Assembly: GCA_014905825.1 (NCBI GenBank)
Contig: JACGCN010000009.1
Coordinates: 806,001-870,000, forward strand
Source: Lyophyllum atratum
Taxonomy: Eukaryota > Basidiomycota > Agaricomycetes > Agaricales > Lyophyllaceae
DNA length: 64,000 nt
Reading direction: 5' to 3'
The notes beneath the pieces were generated by a model. It was not told the origin of the DNA, made no database searches, and worked only from the letters and a program-made list of their open reading frames with translations. Made by a program: the position numbers and the translations under genes. Positions 33,495 to 45,795 of this stretch are shown piece after piece (positions within the stretch are counted from its first letter, which is position 1; each line of letters begins with the position of its first letter).

Positions 33495-34906
33495 TGTGGG
33501 TGCAGAGTCAGAACCTGCTTCAAGAGGGGGATGTCTTTATAAACCCAGGTAAGGTGGGGATCGTTCATGGAAGCTTTGTTGGACTGGCGAGTCTTAGATG
33601 CCTGTTTGTTGTACATGTCGCGTTCACCATGGCAAGAGGGACACGAAGAAGGAACTTCGCGCACTCCGCCCGAGAATAGAAGCTGCTCCGACGTAAAAGT
33701 TTCACGCTGGGATTTTACCTGCCTTATTTGGGTAAAAAAATAGATCGGACCTGCGTATGCAGTGCTTCCATAAATCTGTCGCGATTTGGATTATAACATC
33801 CTATGGCAGGGCTGGGAGGAATGGAGCGTCCCATCGGAACGGGATGGTGCAATACCGCGTTCAGAACAACTTGGAAGTCATGGATTTGGATCTGGAGCAC
33901 CTCCGATTGCAAGGACCTATGTGTAAATCGCAGCGAGATGTCGATGAGGAGCGACCAACAAACCGATGCAAAAAACCGAAGCGAAGTGCCAGCGTCGAGT
34001 CGTCGACGTGATCGGAGTTTGAATGAACTTATCTCCTTGCGGTCAGACATGTTAGGATACAAACGGCTATCCTCCAAGGCCCCCTCTCATAGTCAGAGTC
34101 ATGGAGGCCGCGTCTTTTGCGCGAGCTGGAGTTGAAATGACGCGACGAGGTTTCACGCCACGAAGAAGAGTCCTTATGTATGTGATTTTTATAGGCTCGA
34201 ACTATGTAGTCTCCGCCAGGAAGGCTGGCGATATCATCTGACTCGCTGCTGCATTCGACGACAAGTTTCAAGCCTCGCTACCATTCTAGAGAGAGGTGCG
34301 AACGTCGGTCTTGCAGCTTGCAGACCCACCCTGTCATGTACGCATCGTGTCTGTAATTTGTCCGTCGTCTGCCCAGTAAGAGAGTGGAAGGCTGTCGTGG
34401 GTGTGGGTGCTCAAAAACGAGATTGGATCCGTACAGATCCGTACGTCACAGTTCCTTTCTAAGCCCTCGAATAAGCAGGGTCCAGTTTGTCGCGCCTTTA
34501 AGCTGGCCACTCTACCGAATCTAAGGTTAAACCATCACGCTACCGCGTCGACATTCTTAGACACCAACCATGCTCATTATATGTCCTAATTAAATCCCCC
34601 GCGCACAGTGTGTGGGAATGCTCGTCATCTGCGCAGCCCAAATAGTGCTCTGAAGTGCCCATGAGAACGAGGATTCGGGAGATAGGTATCCGAGCGTATA
34701 CTGGGCCCGAGAATGGTAGGCAAGCGTTGGTGCTATGATGCTCCCGGGCGGTAGATTGGAACGGGAGGGATGTCCAAAGGCGAGTTGGCGTCTAGGGCAT
34801 CGGAAGCACCAAAATTTCCGATGCAGCCGCGAATAGTGTGCTCGGAGTTGCGACATCGTGAGGTCCTAAGCTCGTCGGAAAACCTGCGGTGCCGTGTCGT
34901 GGTTGC
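33495..34906. other. Intergenic region upstream of the shorter CPL1-like gene
   Basis: About 1.4 kb between the CPL1-like start and the MED8 stop. ORFs of 60-117 codons occur on both strands (33724-34271) without recognisable domains. No repeats or RNA genes are seen. Confidence 0.4.
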
Positions 34907-35941
34907 TTACGACAAGGCAGGATCTATGGGTATATCGATCCCATCGTTCGATACGGTCGCAGTATGTGTACTCGGCACAGGCATCGGCACTGTCGGAGAG
35001 GCGGGCGACTGCGTGTCCATGGCCGAATCCACAAGCGCCTGCACCTCGTCCTCATCGCTGCTCCCATCCTCGTCCGCGTCCCCATCCATGCCCGCATCCC
35101 CATCCCGTTCACCATTACTCTCCCTCATCGCATCATCCTCATCATCGCCCCCACCGTTCTCGTCATCCCCATTCTCATCGCCCATATCTTCACCCATACC
35201 GATGTCCTGCTGATGTACGCGCGGATCCCACTCAAGTTCCTCCGGCTCTTCCACCTCCACCTCTACACGCGCACGCCACTCATACTTTTCCCTCAACATC
35301 AGCACCGCCCTCACTGCGCGGTCCACGCGCCGATCATGCGCGTCTCTTATCTCATCGCACTCCCTTAGCACGTCCGCGTACTCCACCGGTTTCTTTGCAC
35401 CCATCCCGAACGGTGGCTGCTGCTGTGCGGGCGGGGCGCCCAGAACACCCAGCGAGCCCCTGGTGGTCATGTGTTCGGCGAGGCGGCGGACGGTTTCGTT
35501 CTCGTCGCGCAGGACGTCCGTCGTCTGTTGGTTGCGCAGGAGCGGTATCACCTCGGTATCTAGCTGTGTGTCTGGCATGGGTGCGGTTGGGTGCAAGGCT
35601 ACGCGTTCGAGGAGGTTTCCTGCGGGTGGGGCAGTGCCGCCGCGGGCGGCGAGCTGTGCACTTGTGGACGCGGCTGCGGCGGAGAGGGTGCCAGTGAGGC
35701 CCATGGAGAAGGAGTGGGTCTGGGAGAGGAGGATGTTGTATTTGGAGAGGATGTCGGGCCATGCAGGCATGGCGGCCATATGTCCGGCCTCGATGGTGCG
35801 CTGCAGGCTTAAGATCGAGTCGATAATTTGGCTGCTTTTAAATTTGAGGGATTCGAGCTGTGAGATCGGGAGCCCCGAGGTAGTGAGGGGCGCGGATATG
35901 GGGGAGGCATTGGCAGAGGAGGGGTTTTGGAACGTCGACAT
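34907..35941 (-). CDS. MED8: Mediator complex subunit 8
   Basis: Head-module subunit of Mediator, which couples activators to RNA polymerase II. A single 344-codon exon: MSTFQNPSSANASPISAPLT, then the MED8 core QLESLKFKSSQIIDSILSLQ, RTIEAGHMAAMPAWPDILSK and YNILLSQTHSFSMGL, followed by VALHPTAPMPDTQLDTEVIP and LLRNQQTTDV. The C-terminal third is a low-complexity acidic tract of Asp/Glu/Gly/Met (GMGEDMGDENGDDENGGGDD), which is not part of the yeast fold. The stop is TAA at 34907-34909. The gene is only about 147 bp from the divergent mitochondrial HMG-box gene. Confidence 0.85.
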   Translation of the reverse strand: MSTFQNPSSANASPISAPLTTSGLPISQLESLKFKSSQIIDSILSLQRTIEAGHMAAMPAWPDILSKYNILLSQTHSFSMGLTGTLSAAAASTSAQLAARGGTAPPAGNLLERVALHPTAPMPDTQLDTEVIPLLRNQQTTDVLRDENETVRRLAEHMTTRGSLGVLGAPPAQQQPPFGMGAKKPVEYADVLRECDEIRDAHDRRVDRAVRAVLMLREKYEWRARVEVEVEEPEELEWDPRVHQQDIGMGEDMGDENGDDENGGGDDEDDAMRESNGERDGDAGMDGDADEDGSSDEDEVQALVDSAMDTQSPASPTVPMPVPSTHTATVSNDGIDIPIDPALS

Positions 35942-36088
35942 GGTTGTACGCGTTTGAGGTCAATGTAGTGTTCGCGCGGTGCTGGAAAGCAGGAACAATC
36001 ATCCGCACACAGTCACCCGACATGTCACACGAGTTTCCATCACCACCGTCACCTCGAGTTCGAATTCTATTTTTCGTCTATACCGCCC
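35942..36088. promoter_or_regulatory. Short bidirectional promoter MED8 / HMG-box gene
   Basis: Only 147 bp separate the divergent ATGs, so one compact region must serve both genes. Confidence 0.6.
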
Positions 36089-37255
36089 ATGCTATCCCTC
36101 CTCTCCCTCCGACTCGCGTCTCGCCGCGTCCCACTCGCCCCCATCCTCGCCCGGGCAGCAGCGCGTCCGCATGCAAAGATTGTCTCTTACTCTCAGACGC
36201 GTCTCTTCCTAACAAGCGCCCTTCGTGCCGAACCCCCGAAGGTCCATGCCAACGAGTCCACTGACGCTGAAGAAAAACCGAAATCCAGAAAGACCTCGAC
36301 TAAGTCAACGACGAAGGCCGCTGCCAAGCCGAAGAAGAAGAAGAAGGACGCGAAACGTACGTGTCTCATCTCTCCATGCAACTCACACACGCTGACGATC
36401 ATGCAACAACCTCATAGCCGGGAAAAGTACGCTCCTTTACCTCCGAAATGATTACTTGTCTTACTATGTGTAGTCACCATCCCCCGTGGCCTGAAGGTCC
36501 CAAAACACGGGCCCTCAGACTTTACACACTTCCTCTCCGCGCACTTCAACCCCTACCGCCCCAAGATCACCGCCGAGAACCTCCTAGAGCGCTCCCGAGA
36601 GGGTGCAGAGACGTGGAAAACACTCTCATTGACCGAGAAAGAGGTTCGTGACCGCGTCTAACACCCCTCCCGCTCATTGTGGTCGATGACTGACTCCCCC
36701 TTAATCCCAAACAGAAAATCCATGCAGAGGCCCAGGCTCTGAGGGACAAGATCAAGATAGACCGCAAGGCCTTCATTTTGTCGCTGGATCCTAAGATTCT
36801 GAAGGAGCTCAACCGCCGCCGTCTCGCGAGGGGCAAATCCCGCATCGTCGCGCACCGCCCGGCCGAGGCGAAGAGGCCCTCGAATCAGTTCATCTTGTGC
36901 GTTTCCTGTCTTGTATTCCCTGTTTCGTGGCTCACCGATGTATGGTCACGTAGGTTCGCGAATGCGTACCGTCAGCGTCACGCGGACGAGTTCAAAGACC
37001 AGCCAGTGAGTGTGGCGGCGAAGAAGGCTGCAGAGGTATGGCGCGGTATGAGCGATGAGGAGAAAGAGGTATGTTCGCATTCGTTTTGGTTTCATTCTTC
37101 CCCACGGTGTTTCGACCTCTACGTCGTTCCGTCATGTTTTCACCTTCTCAACCATGTCTTGTGCGCGTATTGACCATTTTGTGTGGTATCTACAGCCGTA
37201 TGCGGTAAGCTATAGGGAAGCCAAGGAGGCCAGGAAAGAGGAGAATAGGGAGTAA
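36089..37255 (+). CDS. Mitochondrial HMG-box DNA-packaging protein (ABF2/TFAM-like)
   Basis: MLSLLSLRLASRRVPLAPIL and SQTRLFLTSALRAEPPK form an Arg-rich mitochondrial presequence, followed by a Lys-rich linker (KSTTKAAAKPKKKKKDAKR). Two HMG-like regions come next: a degenerate box (IPRGLKVPKHGPSDFTHFLS, ETWKTLSLTEKEKIHAEAQA) and a canonical one (AKRPSNQFIRFANAYRQRH, AAEVWRGMSDEEKEPYAVSY). About 285 aa, five exons, stop TAA 37253-37255. By analogy with Abf2/TFAM it should bend and package mtDNA. The pairing of a weak first and a strong second box is typical for fungi. Confidence 0.75.
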
Positions 37256-37792
37256 AGAGTAAAGACGAATAGGGTGGGCGCTGACTATGTTTTGGGCTTT
37301 TTGTGTCCTTGCTTTTTTTCCCCTGTCCGCCTCTAGTTCAAGCGTCCTTGAACGAACCTCACGATTCCGAATAGCCAGCAGTTTCAAATTATTCCAGCTC
37401 TTCTCATACCCCCTACCCCTATTACCTACGGCACTCATTTTGTTCATACTTCTTTTTCCCTTAAATATCGTACGAAGTTATAAGATTGGCTGGAATAGTA
37501 ATCCTGTATTTGTGTTGAGTGGTTCGTTGGAGAGGCGCGGTTGCCTCTTCACTTGGTACGTACCTAACGGAAATACGCGTTGTTGACATTTGTTGACGCG
37601 TTCCGGGTTATTGAAATTGATGGCGTCCCGGCTCCTCTTGGTTCCAAACCTTACCATTCAAATTCTGATCACGCCCGACGGTCGAGAGATAATGATGACT
37701 TCTAGCCATGGTCTACTTTAGGTATGTAAGTTACAGAAACTGAGGATCTCTCTGATACCCTCGAATGAGGTGCCCCCGAAGTCCAAGCTTAA
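37256..37792. other. Convergent intergenic region
   Basis: Lies between the HMG-box and SDR 3' ends. AT-rich 3' untranslated sequence only. Confidence 0.45.
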
Positions 37793-39329
37793 TTAAGCAG
37801 AGAACTTTTGGCCTATGATCTCCTCGCTCAAGGCCCATAGCTTGGCAGCATTTTCCTACACACAAGATATTAGACCTTGCGAGGTTGTGTCCAAGCGAAT
37901 TATGCTTACCTTGTCCGTCGCGTAGGGTGCAGCCGCCTCGTTGGTGACCTTGCAGTCAGTGAGGTACGAGCCACTCTTGTCTGGAAGGACCATCGAATGT
38001 TAGGAAGCAGTGTGCAGGTACCAGGGGCTCTGAAATACATACCAGCGATGGAAGGATCGAAGCCGGCGACGATGTGACTGTACATCAGTAACTGTGAGAT
38101 GATTGTACGTAGTGATCAATAGCAAAGACACTCACGTCGCTGTGCACTGGGAAATCGAACGGACCCAGTCACCCTTTGGTGTGCCATCAGGGTTGTAGTA
38201 ATCGGCGAACTTGATGTAGTCCTCGGCGGTCATGTGCTTGTGGAGACCAGTGTTGGCACCTCCAGGCTAGCGGGCATGGAGATCAGCAACGATTGCACGA
38301 GGTATCATGCCTTGAAACGCGTACGTGAAGGGAGAAGGCCTTCAGGTTGGTGTTCTTGTAGCGTTCGGCGAGCTCAACGGCGAACAAGATGTTGGCCTAT
38401 ACATAAAGGAGGTGAGTTGGGTTTCAAGCCGCTTCCTTGTACGTTGGGACTTGCCGTCTTGCTCTGGCCGCTATAAGAGCACACAATGTCAGCTTCGTTC
38501 CACAAGTGCGCAAACTATCTTGGCTTACTATGCAATCCATTTATCGTAGGTTTTACCGTCTTCGAATCCGTAGTCCTATCATGGGCTCAAGGTGAATAGG
38601 CAGCTTCAAGAAGTCGAAATTAGCATACCTCAAAGCGGACACCGCCCCAGAAGTGTCCAACGGAAGCGACGGACACAACTCGGGGTGCCTTTGACTCGAG
38701 AACCTTGGGCAAGATGAGATTGGTGAAGAGGAAGTTGCCGATATGATTGTTGCCAAACTGAGATTCAAGTCCATCCTCAGTCTTTTCATAGGGTGTGCCC
38801 ATCTATGCAAAATGAGGGTTCAGCCGTCACTCTCGACCGTTGTCACGAAAATGACGTACGATGCCAGCGTTGAGGATGACAACGTCGATGGGGCCGGGGT
38901 AGGCGAGAATTTCATCAGCCGCCTTGCGGACCGCCTTCTGCGAATTAAGATCAAGGATCAGCTCGGTGGTCTTCGTGTTGGGGGCCTCTTTCTCGATGTT
39001 GGCGATAGTCTCCTGAATCCTGGACGGACAACTGTCAGATGCGAATGCAAAAAGATAATGGATATTCGTACTTGCTGGAGCTACGACCGGCGAGGATGAG
39101 GTTTGCGCCATGGAGCGCGAGTACACGGGCTGCCTCGGCACCCAAACCGCCAGCAGTCACTCCAGTTACCAGCACTGAGGGGGGCAAGTATCAGACGATC
39201 GTGTTTTATCAGGAAGACGGGGCGTGGCTGACCTGTCTTTCCCTTGATCTCAGCGGCGAAAGTATCAGCAACCTCCATCGCGTGTGTGTTGTTATCCCAG
39301 ACCATCGTGTTGGAAGTCGTAGTGTGCAA
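37793..39329 (-). CDS. Short-chain dehydrogenase/reductase, retinol-dehydrogenase-like
   Basis: NAD(P)-dependent classical/extended SDR. The Rossmann cofactor loop is VLVTGVTAGGLGAEAARVLA. NAG is in PIDVVILNAGI, a Ser-bearing strand in RVVSVASVGHFWGGVRFED, and the catalytic YxxxK in WIAYGQSKTANILFAVELA. It continues LKAFSLHPGGANTGLHKHM and ends LWALSEEIIGQKFSA (stop 37793-37795). I take the ATG at 39327-39329 (MHTTTSNTMVWDNNTHAMEV); an internal ATG eight codons later is also possible. About seven introns. It lies at the left edge of the probable terpenoid cluster and could oxidise a hydroxyl made by the P450s, but retinol-dehydrogenase-like SDRs are common outside clusters, so membership is uncertain. 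Confidence 0.85.
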
Positions 39330-41218
39330 GTTTGGTTGTAGGGTGTGTAAAGAGGTGTTGAGAGTAGATCTCGAAGGTGTTGAGACAAGATATACTGGGT
39401 CCTCGCCCCGGGCCGATCATCCAAAGCCCCACTCTGAAAATCGTGATTGGCCTTTGAGACGAGGAATATACTCAATGCGGCATGCTTCGCAGATAGGCTC
39501 TACAGCCACTTTGTTTTCTCGAATGCTGAGTAGCTGCCGAAGGTCTCGTCAGCAGGGTATCACCCCTCGCCGTTATTGTCAATCCATATTCGTAAGGTCT
39601 CTGTCGTTATTGTCGGGATCTCCGCGGATCTCCATACGAGCCCGTCCTTCTATTATGAATCCACTTTGATCCAAATCGTGATTGTTGGGAGGAACAGCGT
39701 GCTTTTCCAGGTGGACCCTAGGACCGCACCACCTTCCCTTGAATACACCGAGTGCCTGCTGCGACGCTTCTCTCTGTGCCGAGCGTACGCGTAGTCTTGT
39801 CGAAGCGCTGAAGCCGACCGCCTCGGATCTCAATCGTCCATTACTCTGGCTGATTGGCCCCACCCGGATATGTAAAAGGTGCGAGCAGCGACGAACAAAG
39901 GGCTTCGAACCAAGCAGATGGCTATGAACGGGATATGAGCGAAGGCGACGGAAATGGAAACCCAGAGAAGATCTACCTGGAAACGCAGGTACAAGCATTC
40001 GTAGGAGCAACAGAAAGATGTGAAACCTATGGAGGAAGACGCGACCGCATGCCTGAATGTGCGGGAAAAGGGTGTTGGACCTCTGTGATATTAAATAAGG
40101 TCTCGGACTTACTACACCCCCCGAATCCGTACTATACGCTCCCGTACGTTCATTCCTGTCCATCACGGGTTTTCGCCCATCTATCTGCTCGCCTGCCATG
40201 CTGCCACACTCGCTCGCATGTTTGTCCATTCACCTGCCCTCTGCACGAGAATGGCTCCTGTAACCAAGAGTGCCTGCAATAGCAGGTATCTTAGAAAGTC
40301 AGGAGCTCAAAAGGCGGGTTGAGGAGTTCTAGTTATGGCTGAGGTTAGGGTCGGTGGGCATAGCGATGGTGGTGCGGGTCAGGCGGACTGAGACAGCCAC
40401 TATGCACTGGACGCACTATTTGTTCGGCGACCGCAGGCGAAGGCGGCTTTGATGAACCTCATGGTGCATCCCGGTAACGCCTCGGAGCAATTGCATGCTA
40501 GGATTGGATAGACTGCTGGAGTTCGACGTCTACACCGTAGGGTCCGTGTGCTGGAAACGCTTCACAACGAATCTCCCCACATAAGATCTATCCTATTCTT
40601 CCTCCTCTCGTCATAGTCATGATGAGCTCAGCTATATTACGATGAGCGATGTTGCGTTTTGCTGGGACCTGGCAGGATTCTGGAGCATCTCTGTGGCAGC
40701 GTGGACGCGACTCGACGTGCCGTATGAGATCATCTTGCCAGTGCGTGAGGGCTGCTGCGCATCGAGTTGGTAACTCGGCTGGGAGGTTGTGGGTATGTGG
40801 TGAGGAGGAGGTGCCCGTACAAAGTGATACAAATCTTACTACCATGGTCCGGATTCGAGTCCGCGCCGCTTGCACACTCACCATCACCCGCGAAAACAAG
40901 CTTATCATGACCTCTCTGAATTCGGTCCAACGGCTAGTGCCCTGTTCCACATGGAATGCCGCACTCGTCTGGAGGCGAGTTTTCAGCCGCCGCTACGTCG
41001 AGTCGTGGATTTCCAATACTATCGTCCCCCCCAGGAGTTAACCCGGTGGCACCGTCGCCTGAAGACGATCTCCTATCACGGAAAGGCTACCATAAGCGCG
41101 GCTCTAGTCGAATTCGACTTATAAGTCGCAGGTCGTAGACATATGTGCCGGCTACGTCTCGGGAGTCTGTATCCAACAAACGAATTATCTCTACCTGCAT
41201 TTTTCTACAACTGTTTAC
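39330..41218. other. Long intergenic region between SDR and ADH genes
   Basis: About 1.9 kb. The longest ORF is minus-strand 39579-40229 (216 codons); it has no domain, a biased Arg/His/Ser composition and no splice-supported extension, so I do not call it. No transposon ends or RNA genes were recognised. Confidence 0.4.
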
Positions 41219-42732
41219 ATGGCTACAGCTACGACGATGCTTGCCGCGCAATTTCAGCCTGGTGAGACGCGGCTCGCTCTAAAGGAGAAGCACCTAGTAC
41301 CTTCCGCCGGCCCAGGCCAGGTGCTTCTGAAAGTTGCCGCTTGCGGAGGTGAGTGGATGACGAATGCTGTTCTGTATGTTACTGACCTGTCGAACTTCTA
41401 GTGTGTCACTCTGATATTATGTTCATTGACGGAAATGTTCTACCAATTCCTCTGGTCCTCGGGCATGAAATTTCTGGCCATGTCGTTGAGTAAGCCTTTC
41501 GGCGGTGCAATGATCTTTTATGCACCTTGATACTGATCCTAAACGCACATTTTAGAATCGGTCAAGGGGTCAAAGATGTATCGATCAAGCAGGGGGGTCT
41601 ATATGCCGTCGCTGCGATAACGCCGACCGCGCAATCTCTCCACGGCATGCCGGCGCTCTTCGACTCGCCCGGCGCAAGCGGCGACGGCGGGTTCGCGGAG
41701 TATGTACTGGTTCGAGAAGACCAGCTTGTCGCTGTGGTAAGCTCAATGATATATAAGCTATCTGAATCAGTGCTCATTACCATTCCCAGCCCGACGGTGT
41801 GTCGGCCGAGCTTGCGGCTGTAGCAGCTGACGCTGGGATCAATGCGTACAAATTTGTTGTCAAATCTGCACAGGTGTGTGCGTCCGTTCCAAGATCTCAT
41901 CATATACTGAGCATGTGCAGATTGACGGGACGACCAAAAGGTCGGTGCTCGTTATCGGTGTTGGAGGTCTTGGTCATCAAGCCGTACAAATTGCTGCGCA
42001 TTTCGGTGCGACTGGTAAGTGACAGGAAGTTCACTAATGGACAAAGCTCAATCATGTGGTCCAGTGTACGCATGCGACCCCAAACCAACGGCTCGTGAGC
42101 TGGCGATTAAGCTCGGGGCCGTCGAAGCTTTCAGCCCGGATGAGCTTACAGCCAAGATTGCTGAGGGCTTCACTGTCGATGTCGCCATGGATTTCGTCGC
42201 TCGCAGCTCAAGTAAGCTATCAGTGGCGCGTGGCCATGCAGTAAACTGAACATTCAACAGCATTTGAGAGTTGCAAGGCCGCACTACGAGGCAATAACAA
42301 ATCTTTCCCCGCCAATCCTCGCCTTGTCGTAGTATGTCTTTCTCCTGACGGAAAAAGTTCTACTTTAATTGGATCACCGTAGGCTGGTCTGACCAACGAG
42401 AAGCTTGAATTCTCGACACTCGACACCCTCACGTACAACCTGACGAGTAAGCATCTACCTATACATTTCCCCATCTAACCAGGAACTGAATAACGTTGCA
42501 GTCACGACACCCCAATATGGCACTCGGAAAGATCTCGAGGATGTCCTGGAGCTGTATCGAACGGTACGCCGCTGTCTTTCTTACATCCTAGCAAACATCT
42601 GAAAATCTTTCGCAGGGTGCTGTCACTCCAGTGGTCTCGAGCCATCGTCTCGATGAGGTCAATGATGTCCTTGATGAGCTGCGTTCTGGTACCGTGCTAG
42701 GTAGAAAAGTCCTGCTACCCCCGAGTGCCTGA
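41219..42732 (+). CDS. Medium-chain (Zn-type) alcohol dehydrogenase
   Basis: GroES-like plus Rossmann MDR protein, about 340 aa. MATATTMLAAQFQPGETRLA, then LKVAACGVCHSDIMFIDGN (first zinc ligand Cys), PLVLGHEISGHVVEIGQG (His-Glu), GGFAEYVLVREDQLVAV, AVAADAGINAYKFVVKSAQ (Asp where many ADHs have the third Cys), VLVIGVGGLGHQAVQIAAHF (NAD loop) and VDVAMDFVARSS. It ends SGTVLGRKVLLPPSA, TGA 42730-42732. The four-Cys structural zinc lobe is absent (the segment there is SIKQGGLYAVAAITPTAQSL). Nine to ten introns. It sits beside three P450s and a terpene synthase, so a role in oxidising a terpene alcohol is likely. Confidence 0.85.
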
Positions 42733-43473
42733 AGGCAGGCTCGGCCTAGACAAATAATATTCTTCTTCGACTCTGAGATGGCTTTTTTCACCATCAAAAT
42801 GCTTGCAATATAATGTATTTTTTCTTGACTCAGCTAAACCATGGCGGAATGAGGATCGAAGGGGGGGCGTCTTGCAAAGTCTGAATGCGGCGCGGTACTT
42901 GAAGGCAGTTTTTGGAAATTCAATCTTCGAAATATCTATCGAGTTTGAACCTGGATAGTGTAAATTTGGCTAATCTTAAGTTGATTCAGACGCGATTCGA
43001 ACGAGCTACGATATGGAGGACGTATGCATGTGTGTTAGAAGGTCGCTGAGTTTAAATCTTTCAACCGTCATCTTGCAGGACGTTTCCCTTTCTCGGTAGT
43101 GTAATCGAGTAAGTATTGTTCTTATGGTTATTACTGAATCTGATGCTACTTCCAAGTGTGTGATGCTTAACTCTGTCGACCTGGTCTGTTGGAACTACAG
43201 CCCATTCGGCGTTGGCATCGTTTTCAAAGGATTCGGTAGATCTTAATTCGCGTAAGATTCACGGACGAGTAGCTGCAATAACCTGTACGACCCATATACT
43301 CTACAGGGATCGTACGAAGTGATAGAAAATGAGCTAAGATCACCATCAGCGCAACTTGAAGTATAAAATGAGATAAGAATCGTAATTGTGATACAAAAGG
43401 AATGATGATATTGGAGGGTCGTAATTTGAGATGAAAACATAAAAAAGCTCCGCCTGTATAAGCCTCCCGTTAC
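42733..43473. other. Convergent intergenic region
   Basis: AT-rich sequence between the ADH and P450-1 3' ends. No gene is recognised. Confidence 0.45.
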
Positions 43474-45795
43474 CTACTTCTCCTTTGCCTGGGGCAACAA
43501 AACATTAAGGTCCTTCTCACACTCCGCCCACTCCCGCTTCGCGACTTCAGCGCGTTGCGGCGAGCGCGGCTCGAAGACGGCAGGGAACTTGAAGGGTGCG
43601 CTCGAGAACTACGTGCACAAAGCGTCAACGATGTTATCTGCTAGAAGAAGAATCACAGCCACGTACCTCTCCACTGAACGCCGCGTCCGTGTCACTGTAG
43701 GTGAACGGCTTGCCCGTCTTGGGATCCAGCTCCTTAGACTTGCGGATGTTGAAGGTCCAAAGGATGATGGCGATGTTGATCCACATCGAGCGCTCAGCGA
43801 ACGGAACGCCCGGGCACACTGTCGCATCGCGGTGAGCCACTATGAAGTAGACATCATGAGACGTAGCTCAATATTACTTACTGCGTCGTCCGAATCCAAA
43901 GGCGCTCGTCTCGTAGTCGGCCTTGAGGTTACCCTTGGCGTCGAGGAATCGAGCCGGCTCGAATCGGTCGCGGTCAACGAACCTTTTCTCTTCATGCTCG
44001 ATTGCCCTGCATTGGAGCTATCAGTACAGTATCACCTCGTCTTGAAGAAAAGCTAACCAGGGAACGGCGAAGATGATGCTGCCCTTTGGGATGAAGTACT
44101 CTTGTCCCTCGTATTCGACAACGTCGCTCTCGGTAGACATGTGGGGCACGCCGAACCGAGCTTTGAATCGGAATCAGTCAGTTATACTTGATTTATATGG
44201 TGATGTGACACACCTGCGGGACGCCATCGGAGCGTTTCTGAGAATTTGATGACCGTTATTCTTTATCCTAACGCTGAGGGAGGCGAGCAAACATACCGCG
44301 CACGATAGCTTCCACGTAGGGAAGGTATGGACGGTCCTTGAAGGTCGGTAGGCGATCCTCGCCCACTACGGCATCGATCTCCTTTTGCGCTCTGGGAATC
44401 CATTCGGGGTAACGAAGGCAGGCGAGGATAAAGACCTGGAGAGAAAGTGCGGTCTGTCGTGCTGCAGATTAGTAAATGTAGTCGATGTAAGATAGTGATG
44501 CCCCTACGGTCTCGATAGCTGCCTGGAAGGTCACCTCGCGCGTCAGATACATTGGTTAGGAAGAGGAAAATCTGGACTCACGCCAGTGAATTGGTTCATG
44601 AGACGACGCTGGTCTCCTTCGGGCTTGTCTTCGCTTGCGAACTGAGCAGCCCAACTGTGAAGTTCAATTCAGCGTCTTAAGCTCTGTGGTTCTTTGCAAG
44701 ACGACGCACGTGTTCATGCCTGAGGCCTTGCCCGATACCGCCTCGTTAATAATTTTGTTGTAGATATCGTCCTCTCGCTTGCGGTACTTAGCCGCACGAG
44801 TTTTCCATGGCATCGGTCCAGGGATTTTGTCGAGGAAGGGTAGGACATTGATGATGCTAGCTGAGGGGGTGGCCAGACTGACGAATTGGGCGATGACCTG
44901 ATCCAGAGCGGTGAGCTACTGGACTGTGTCTGGATCTATCTGGACTCACAGAGATAATTTCTTTGAGTTCAGGCTCGTGGCCTGTTGGACAGTGCATGCC
45001 GAATCCAGCTGCAAGGACCATGCTAGCCGAGACACTGGCATTGAGAAAGGTAAACGTTATTAGGTCTCGTTTCGGGTGGAGCTAAGAACGAAAAGGCATA
45101 CCGATCCAAGTGGTGGAACCAATCCTTTCCGCTATCTTCTATGAGACTCTTTGTGGTCAGGATAGCCTCGAACTCCTGTAGACTCTCCGTCTTCCCAGCC
45201 CGCACATCCGACATGAGTCCTGCAGTCAACTTTCGTCCAATGCGGTGGCTCTCTCCCTGCTCACAAACGCCCCAGTATGCCATTGTCGGATCGACATGGT
45301 TACGCTGATAAAGTTTCAGCGATTCCTATTAGACATACAGAAATAAGATGGGCACATACGACATAGGGCACGACCGGACGGGAGGAGAACTTGGCTGCTC
45401 GCCTTTCGAGAATCTCCTTGGCGAGTTTGACATCTCCGATCAGAATCACAGGCTGTCCATTGCTCATTCAGTACCAGAGATAAAGTAACATGGGAGCCAA
45501 ACTTACGTTTCCGGCCAAGTTCAAATATACGAGACCGCCGTACTTCTCGAGCTGAGTCCTGAAGTACGTAGCCAAGTGCTATGGGAGTAGATATTGGTCA
45601 ATGATAGGGCTGAACATGCTATACACGTACTCCGCCAGGCAGTTGTAAAACATTTCCAAGGAAAGGTATCCCCGGAGGGCCTGGAGGAAGTTTACCGCCT
45701 GAGTTCGAGCTCGAGCGAGCGTAGATTGCACCGAGGGTGACCAAGACGATACCAGCGGCGATGGCCAGCTGCTGAGGTAGAGCCGCGTCTAACAT
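43474..45795 (-). CDS. Cytochrome P450 monooxygenase 1
   Basis: An ER-anchored heme monooxygenase. MLDAALPQQLAIAAGIVLVT is the membrane anchor, GGKLPPGPPGIPFLGNVLQ the Pro-rich hinge. The I helix reads VTFQAAIETTALSLQVFIL, with AAIETT in place of AGxDTT. Then ETLRWRP (ExxR), DVVEYEGQEYFIPKGS, the PERF-like segment (RFEPARFL), FGFGRR and CPGVPFAERSMW (heme Cys). The end is AECEKDLNVLLPQAKEK, stop 43474-43476. More than twelve introns; an exon of 27 nt codes VTFQAAIET. It is a close paralogue of P450-2, arranged head-to-head across a 909-bp promoter. The family is the Agaricomycete group often annotated as O-methylsterigmatocystin oxidoreductase-like. Substrate unknown; terpene oxidation is inferred from the neighbours. 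Confidence 0.85.

Noticed and set aside
34894..35697. 267-codon plus ORF rich in His/Pro/Arg
   Set aside because: Shadow of the acidic low-complexity C-terminus of MED8 on the minus strand.
39579..40229. 216-codon minus-strand ORF in the SDR-ADH gap
   Set aside because: No domain, odd composition, no splice partners; kept as an unexplained ORF only.
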